Assembly: GCA_026874595.1 (NCBI GenBank)
Contig: CM049315.1
Coordinates: 18,683,664-18,747,663, forward strand
Reading direction: 5' to 3'
From: Sipunculus nudus
Taxonomy: Eukaryota > Annelida > Sipuncula > Golfingiida > Sipunculidae
Length of the DNA: 64,000 nt
In this document: in pieces, positions 58,201 through 64,000 of the stretch
Position numbering within the stretch: position 1 is the stretch's first letter
Layout: each line of letters starts with the position of its first letter
Notes under the pieces: generated by a model
What the model was told of the DNA's origin: nothing
Seen by the model: the letters and a program-made list of their open reading frames with translations, nothing else
Databases searched by the model: none
Translations under genes and position numbers: made by a program

Positions 58201-61200
58201 AAATTGACGCGAACAGTGCCTGAGAACCCTAATTTTTTTTTTGGCCTAACATGACAGTATATGAAAGACGCCCATGAGGTGGTTTACCTGAATAAATACC
58301 TGTTATAATGTGTTAATGGGGCATCTTATTCAAGATGTTCATGATATTTACCTTTCACAACTATACTGTACTGCAAATCTGAAACCTTCCTGAACATAAA
58401 GCCAACCGCAAAATGTTAAACCAGGTAAAAAGTAAACTACATGCAGAGTATTGATAAAAGTGACAAATAATTTAACATCCTAGAGAAACATAGCATACAA
58501 GTAAAGCACAAAAATTAGAGTATGAAAATAAATCGTTCACATTCTGAGGACCGAGTTCCATACAACAGGTGAAAGCTACACCATGAACTTCAATCAACAT
58601 TTATAAAGTTATGATTACTTTGTATTAAAAATTAACTTAGAGATGGTGCAGTCTTTGGCTACTTTTGTCTATTAGTTTTAAGTATATTAATACAAGTTAC
58701 CTTGCAGGGCAGCCACCTGTCTTGGCCTCTGGATGGCGTTAGTGGTACCATCTCCCAGCTGTCCCTCATCGTTATCACCCCAGGTAAACACCTCACCTGA
58801 GAAACATTTAATTTTATTTAATCATCTACAAAGGTTATGAACAGACAAGGATGTGAAAAAAAAATTAAATTGTAAGTGGACATGACATTGTTAATTTTAG
58901 GAATTTTAGTAAATGGTCCATATACCTGTGTATTTATAAGTCTTAAATTTGTAGTTTTTAATCATTAACAGTCAATAAAAACTAAGTGTTTCCAAGTTTT
59001 GGTACTCCAAGTATGATTAATTGGGTTCAGATATTGCAAATCAAAATTAAGATTTCAGATTACTCCAATAATGTTCAAATTCAGAATTATGATATCCTGC
59101 AATAAATTGTGGATAAGGGTGTTTTCATCCCCAGAGCCTTCCTTCAGTTTCTACTTGAGAAATACTGGTCTTATGGCCACCAAACTCTCTCTGCAGAGAG
59201 GTTCCCACCTGGAGACTGTCCTCACAGTACTACGTATCACATTACTTTCCCATCACATTTACATGCCCTTATCAAACCTTTACTTCACAAAAATGTCAAA
59301 ACTACTCATGGGGGCTGCCATTTTGTGTACAGACTAAAACACAGATGTAGTAAGTCACATGTTGGACTTAAGGATGTACTGGTAGTTTTAATAATGGTAT
59401 TAAAATTTTATATTCATGGTATTACAGCTGTGTATAATTATGGTATTCTTTGATGCCCTTCTGGCAGTAATTCCCTGACAGACACTGACTTACCTGTGTC
59501 AGTACAAGCCACACAATGTAGTGATCCACAGGCGACGGAGACGATTTTCTTGCCTTGTAAAGCTGTTACTCTCTTTGGTTTACGCACGTGGTCATCTGTA
59601 CCATGACCAAGTCTATGATAATCTCCCTTACCCCTATAAATAAAAGTCAACAATTATAGTCCTCATGATATTTAATTAGTAGTAAACATTATTTGTGAAA
59701 TGCAAAATCAGGAGAAATATAAACTAGGGTTTGTCTACGATCAAGAAACACATACTTAATCAATAAATCACAAAAATAGATTATCTATTTTTCAACCTCA
59801 AATCATAGGCAAAGAGCAGTACTGAAAGAAGCTCAGCACAAATCCTAACACATGGACTGTGATAGCCTGTTCTGGTAACCAGCAGACAACATTTCATGCT
59901 CACTGTCTGGTGTTTGAAGCAACAGGTGCCACTGGGAACCATTTGCGATTCATAATCATATGAGACAAAATATTAATCTGAGCCAAAACTACTTCTGTGG
60001 TTCATATTCATCTGGGCCAATATTATTCGTCCTGAATACGAACTGATTTATATATAATGTTCAGTTGACACTGCAGCTACACAGGACTACTATATGACAT
60101 ACAGACACACACATGGGTGTGATAACATTACAGATGCTCCCCTGAGAGAGAAAACCACAACACCATGTTACAGGTGATTGTGGGATTGGGGGGGGGGGAG
60201 GAATGAATTTGATACTTACCAGGTGTATACGGCTCCTGTTTTAGTCAGAGCCACAGAGAACTGAGAGCCACACTCCACTTTGCACACACCAAGTCCCGCC
60301 AGTGACTCAATCTTCATGGGTACCTTACATCCATCAGAGCCACCACGCCCAAGCTTCCCATAATCCCCGTCTCCCCACGACCACACCTGACCGTCGTCTG
60401 TCAAGCAGATTGTCTGAGCGTCTCCACTTCCACACGCCACATCGATGACACGGTATCCTTTCAGAGCCTCTACCTACAAGACCGTACACAAAATAAAGTG
60501 ACTGTAAAAAGTATGAAGTGTTAGGTGTTGTTAACAGAATGATGATCGAGCAAGGAAACAACTTATTGATCTGTTATATAATGTCAATGTGCAGGCTGCT
60601 TTGATTTTTTAAATTTATCAAGACTGTAAGTAACTCTTAAAATAACCACAAAATTGTGAAGAAGTATGATTTTTCTAAATGCAAAATTTTTCTAAAATAC
60701 ACTGAAGAATGGGATCCCAGGTCCAAACAGGATGAAGTTGCATTTGCAAATACATGATGTGTCCATTGAGTGCAAATCGAAGAAAAGTTCAATCAGAATT
60801 GCAATAAAGAGCAAGTGATGGCCAACGTTCATTGTAGTGTAACACTGAGACTTAAGATGAAGGTGACATCAATAGTGGCAACTTCCATATACAGTGGAAC
60901 CCCATAATTACGACCAACTTGGGGACTGACCAAAGTGGTTGTAATTTGGGGGTGGTCATATTTGTAAAATTCTAATTTACCTGGATCATATATATAGGAC
61001 CAAGAAAAGTGGTAGTAATTGTGAGGGGTGGTCATAAGTGTGGGGTGGTGGCAAGGCAGGGTTCCACTGTATCAGAAGACTACATAGTTTGGTTCATTTC
61101 TGATCAAAGTGAATTAAGACATTTAGAATTACAAAAGATTAGTTGGCATAGTTTCATAGCTGAACTTGGTCACAATTTATAAGTATTAGTAGCAGAAGTA

Positions 61201-63843
61201 GTAGTATTTATTTAATTATTTTCTGGTGTCTATCATCACACTGACCAGCCTGGGTTTTGACTGGTCCTCACTGTCACCATGACCAAGCCTGCCGTAGCGA
61301 CCTTTGCCCCACGTGTACAGCTCTCCACTTGAAGTAATGCAACCACTGTGGGCACCGCCTGCAGCAATGTCAACCACCTCTTTGCCCCGCAAAGATTCAA
61401 TGACCCTTGGTCTGTCACAAGGGCTGCAGATTAAATATACAATGTCATATGTAAGATGTCTTCATATACACTTCTCACAGTATCTCAATAACTGATTACT
61501 TAATTTTAATCTTCAAAGGACAGGTCTACGGCCAGTTGGTTGCACTGTCTATTGAATAGAATGAATATAACCATATAAAAAGAATGATATCATTAGTATG
61601 CCTTATGTGAAAGGGGTTAGGACTTAGGAATAACCTAGAGTTGATAAGACTATAGAGGGAATCTGTGAGATTCTAAGGATGTTTCACCATATTATCCAAG
61701 TTAGGGTTCAGACCTAAACATATAAAGAGAATGAAATTTTATTATTACGCACTCTGGTCACACACACACAATTGTTACTGTGGTGCAGGTTCTGGGAACA
61801 AAAAATACGGTGCAAGCAAGTGAATTTTAAAATGATTTTCTTCAGTAATGGTCAAGGCTGAATGCATGAAATTTTGTAAGTTTGCCCTAAATATACAAAA
61901 CATGCTTCAGTTCTCGAAATGATGTAAATGATCAACACTAAATTTGTCCATTTTCCATACCTTTGAGAATTCTTTTGGGAAATTGGTGCCATAGCACAAA
62001 TTAGAAATGTTACCAAGGAACTGGTCCTCATTTGGAAAAAAAAAATTTGATCCACATCCCCTCCCAAAAAAAATTAGGAGCTCTGAATCTGTAAAACAAG
62101 AATTTTTTAGTATGGCCTCAGGATTTCAGGTTTCATATGCACAGGGTCCAAAAGTCAACCTATCATTTAGACATTAGATCAAATATCTGAGGTGCTAATG
62201 AGATTTCATCATATCATCTTTGAGTGTTTGGTGGGGACCTGAATGGTGCACAAAGCAAACTGACTAATAAGCAAGTTGCAATTTTATTTGTGTTTCATCC
62301 ATCTTTGCAAGCTCTGGAAATACATTTACATACAAAAAAAAAAAAACAGTAATCATAAGTATGAAAGTGTACCTGCATATCTATGAAAGAGTTACTCCAA
62401 TCTCTGTAAACACTACATATATATCTGCTTTACATGAAATATTAAAAGTTGTTTTTCAATGTCAGAGATACAAATTTCAAAAGTGGTGAGGGAGGATGGG
62501 GAAGGGATGCAAGGGGTGGTTTAGGGGTGTTTGATGCCCGTCTGTAAACATTTATTCTTGACGCAAGGGCACAGATGCACAAATAGTCTCCCGGCCATAT
62601 GTTTAAATAAGCATGCATGGCACCAGTGATGCTTTGGTATACCCAAACCTTGGCAAGGGCTGCTTTTTCAATTCAAAATAAATGCAAGACAAAATGGCTA
62701 TTCAAAAGAAAGTGCATAATAAACTTTTCAGGTATGATGACCCTGCAGAGCTGGGATTATTTGGGGTGGGGGGGAGGGGGGTTGTTATTTGCAAACTTCA
62801 CAGATTGGAACAAGAGACCAAAGGGTCAGGTCTTACTCTGACTTTAATATTGTGCATGATAATGCCAGCCTGGGTAAGAAAACAGAACATTTCAGCTGTT
62901 ATCCAAAATATGTGGCTGTCATGGTTGTGGCTAAGAAGCATGCCTGTAACATATTATGCTAACAGCTCCTGCTGTTGCTGGGAAATTTGGTACTAAATAT
63001 TACATTAAAAATATAAAACCCTTGAAATTAAAAAATGTTTTGATTGGTAGTATTTGTATTTGCATGAAGAAGCAATTAAAAAAATAACCCATTCAAGTCA
63101 AATCCATTTAATTTCCCTCGTTCTAAGATACAGCAGATCATGATATGAAAGTTTCAGTTTAAATATTTCTGATTAAATCAGGAATAAGCAGAATACCATT
63201 TCCCCCTCACAGAGAGTAAGACACCATAGGTGGTGCCATCTACAGGCAAAATCACAAAGCAGTCACATGATCAAACAATTCTGCCAAATTTGGTTATGAT
63301 TGATGTAATGGTTCCTGAGATAAGAGGTAACCACATATGCATATATGCATATATAAATGTAACCATATATAGACCATATATGTAAAAACATGAAAAGATA
63401 AAATTTTGCAATCAGCAAAATTAAAAGTTCTGTGGACACACATTTTCTTAAGTAATTCCATTCAGTTTTAATATCCATTTTTTCCAGAGCACCAAGAAAT
63501 CCTTTCATATGAATAGAAGGCTAAAGTCTTCTTATTTACTCACTTATCTCAAGAAATGTGGAAAACCCTTTTGGCTGCAGAAAGAAGTGAAACAGAGGTG
63601 GCGTCATTGCAGGTTATATTCACTTCAGTCATATCATGAGTCCGTCTGCCAAATTTAGTGCAGAAAGCAGCTAGGGTGTTTGAGATATTTGGTAAAAGAT
63701 TAGGTGGGACGGACGAAATGATGGACAGATGGATGTGGACCATCTGATTTTGAGTAGTCTTCCTTCCCACCATGGGGGACTAAAAATACTTGCAGGATTG
63801 TTGAGAGAGATTGAAATCAAAAACTTACCAGCCTGTACAAATC
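48619..63843 (-). CDS. HERC2: HERC2 E3 ubiquitin ligase, 3' part, 13 exons plus a possible microexon
   Basis: HERC2 is a giant HECT ligase with three RCC1-like propellers. It takes ubiquitin on a C-terminal cysteine and acts in DNA-damage and other signalling. The 5' majority lies right of the window. Exons, in transcript order: 61246-61423, 60220-60473, 59494-59633, 58701-58796, 56642-56934, 56258-56341, 54686-54827, 53997-54191, 53411-53545, 52836-52998, 51082-51187, 50380-50592, 48619-48888. Phases fit, giving about 755 residues. The first four plus the start of the fifth are blades of the third RCC1-like domain ([36 protein letters not shown]); the rest is the linker and HECT domain, with the catalytic cysteine in YTCFF at 48835-48837. 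This copy keeps family-consensus residues where the left copy differs. One donor (56258 exon) is altered by a LINE. Confidence 0.93.
49064..49495. mobile_element. hAT-like MITE with 8-bp target duplication
   Basis: Ends CAGTGGCGTCAAT and ATTGACGCCCCTG form inverted repeats with one mismatch and the element is flanked by GTCACACA at 49056-49063 and 49496-49503. An 8-bp duplication and CAG ends fit the hAT superfamily. No transposase; the interior is an (AT)n run (about 49110-49220) and G/C runs. Lies in the last HERC2 intron. Confidence 0.85.
50380..50592 (-). CDS. HERC2: HERC2 HECT exon
   Basis: 71 codons, [56 protein letters not shown]. Acceptor TTTCAG here, TTACAG in the left copy. Confidence 0.94.
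51082..51187 (-). CDS. HERC2: HERC2 HECT exon
   Basis: 106 nt, [20 protein letters not shown] to GYELETM. The following intron upstream in coordinates (51188-52835) carries the inverted-repeat element. Confidence 0.94.
52836..52998 (-). CDS. HERC2: HERC2 HECT exon
   Basis: 163 nt, [11 protein letters not shown] through [19 protein letters not shown]. Confidence 0.94.
53411..53545 (-). CDS. HERC2: HERC2 HECT exon (Ala, consensus)
   Basis: 135 nt, [17 protein letters not shown] then [11 protein letters not shown]; alanine matches vertebrate HERC2 as I recall it. Confidence 0.94.
53997..54191 (-). CDS. HERC2: HERC2 HECT exon
   Basis: 195 nt, [20 protein letters not shown] to NMFNFL; start of the HECT N-lobe. 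Confidence 0.95.
54686..54827 (-). CDS. HERC2: HERC2 exon before HECT
   Basis: 142 nt, [20 protein letters not shown], highly conserved. Donor GTAAAT, acceptor TTTTCAG. Confidence 0.95.
55377..56257 (+). mobile_element. 5'-truncated CR1-like LINE, right copy only
   Basis: 881 bp absent from the left copy at the same place. The + strand frame to the stop at 55905-55907 is a non-LTR retrotransposon ORF2 C-terminus: [34 protein letters not shown], and a [17 protein letters not shown] zinc-knuckle-like motif. A 350-bp 3' UTR follows, ending near TCAATAAATCATTCAAACC rather than in poly(A). No clear target duplication. It lies two bases from the splice donor of the HERC2 exon at 56258-56341. Confidence 0.85.
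56258..56341 (-). CDS. HERC2: HERC2 28-codon exon with LINE-altered donor
   Basis: [20 protein letters not shown] to NRIQ. The exon is intact, but the intron now starts GTTTGG instead of GTGTGT because the LINE 3' end abuts it. Confidence 0.93.
56642..56934 (-). CDS. HERC2: HERC2 exon, end of third RCC1-like domain
   Basis: 293 nt, [47 protein letters not shown]. Joins in phase to the exon at 58701-58796 (one base plus two). Confidence 0.94.
56961..58700. other. HERC2 intron outside the duplication
   Basis: Non-coding. Contains CGCGAA-rich words in both orientations (about 57475-57540 and 57835-57890), suggesting a degraded inverted-repeat element, and A/T homopolymers. Confidence 0.45.
58701..58796 (-). 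CDS. HERC2: HERC2 RCC1-like blade exon
   Basis: 96 nt, [20 protein letters not shown] through RPRQVAALQ. Confidence 0.94.
59115..59370. repeat. Dispersed repeat in HERC2 intron
   Basis: Shares wording with 39215-39430 and 53126-53340 (ATGGCCACAAAACTCTC, GCAGATAGATGTCCACC, CACTCATGGGGGCTGC), but clearly diverged. Non-coding. Confidence 0.55.
59494..59633 (-). CDS. HERC2: HERC2 RCC1-like blade exon
   Basis: 140 nt, [20 protein letters not shown] and [19 protein letters not shown]. The acceptor is TTTATAG. Confidence 0.94.
60220..60473 (-). CDS. HERC2: HERC2 RCC1-like blade exon
   Basis: 254 nt, [59 protein letters not shown]; nearly identical to vertebrate HERC2. Confidence 0.96.
60892..61069. 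mobile_element. Small MITE with CAGTGGAACCC ends
   Basis: 178 bp, TA on both sides, terminal CAGTGGAACCC and GGGTTCCACTG. Interior contains GACCAAAGTGGTTGTAATT, related to the element at 3821-3993. Confidence 0.75.
61246..61423 (-). CDS. HERC2: HERC2 RCC1-like blade exon
   Basis: 178 nt, [52 protein letters not shown]. Acceptor CTGCAG, donor GTCAGT. Confidence 0.94.
61424..63828. other. HERC2 intron
   Basis: Non-coding. Repeat-like segments at 61515-61740 and 62105-62240 resemble 40950-41200. G/T homopolymers near 62761. No exon for the preceding RCC1 blade was found here, so it must lie beyond 64000 (or in the candidate microexon's neighbourhood). Confidence 0.5.
63829..63843 (-). other. 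Candidate 15-nt HERC2 microexon
   Basis: The - strand shows TTTTTTTCAG, then 15 bases (GATTTGTACAGGCTG), then GTAAGTTTTT: strong acceptor and donor around a length divisible by three. In the phase required it would insert five residues ahead of the CPCDRP region. It has no counterpart that I recall in vertebrate HERC2 and may be chance. Confidence 0.25.
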
Positions 63844-64000
63844 CTGAAAAAAAGATAGACTGTTATATATTCCCAGACTGTGCTGAGCCAATCATGATTA
63901 TTGTAATATTTCCTTTTAGTTATTCATTGTCATTCACAAACCTTTTTCTTACTGGGCATGTCAAAACAAGCCAAATGTCCTTTATCTCAATGAGCTTGGT

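Noticed and set aside
1-64000. CRISPR arrays, operons or prokaryotic features
   Set aside because: Spliced eukaryotic genes throughout; the regular arrays seen are minisatellites and transposon tandem repeats.

Overview
The window is AT-rich animal nuclear DNA with spliced genes. Introns are long and have GT-AG ends, and transposable elements make up much of the sequence. Two conserved genes are cut by the window edges and lie tail to tail. An ATP10-type P4-ATPase (phospholipid flippase) runs on the + strand, with 14 exons from 427 to 18244; its 5' part lies left of the window. The giant E3 ubiquitin ligase HERC2 runs on the - strand and enters from the right edge; its last 13 exons lie between 61423 and 48619. 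Several repeats resemble families I remember from mollusc genomes: a repeat starting TTTTTAGCTCAGCTGAC with GTCC runs and ending in CTTGTT, and a GTGACCTTGACCTTTGACC repeat. A lophotrochozoan, probably a mollusc, is my best guess; this is inference, not proof.

Layout. 1-18244: flippase exons. The intron 7078-13768 holds a 6.2-kb Ty3/gypsy element in antisense (7391-13628) with its two LTRs and a 5-bp target duplication. That element is decayed and is itself split by a second repeat (11241-12888). 18245-25300: 3' flank, a second copy of that repeat (19097-21727), simple repeats and no gene. 25300-32960: a dense repeat field with about 340-bp tandem monomers, a recurring 12-bp palindrome, inverted arms, and a 2.2-kb element with about 130-bp terminal inverted repeats whose body carries nuclear-receptor DR1 motifs.

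29066-42165 and 42166-56960 are two head-to-tail copies of one 13.1-kb segment. The segment contains part of the repeat field plus the last nine coding exons of HERC2 (end of the third RCC1-like domain and the whole HECT domain). The right copy is joined to the upstream HERC2 exons and is the likely working gene end. The left copy is an orphan HECT-encoding block with intact exons. Either this is a recent tandem duplication or an assembly kept both haplotypes; the sequence alone cannot decide. The copies differ by few substitutions, several indels, a LINE 3' fragment that sits directly against a splice donor in the right copy, and a deletion in the left copy that removes half of a hAT-like MITE.

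The two genes do not act in one pathway in any obvious way. Their proximity recalls human 15q11-q13, where ATP10A and HERC2 are also neighbours, so the linkage may be ancient. No tRNA, rRNA or CRISPR feature was seen.
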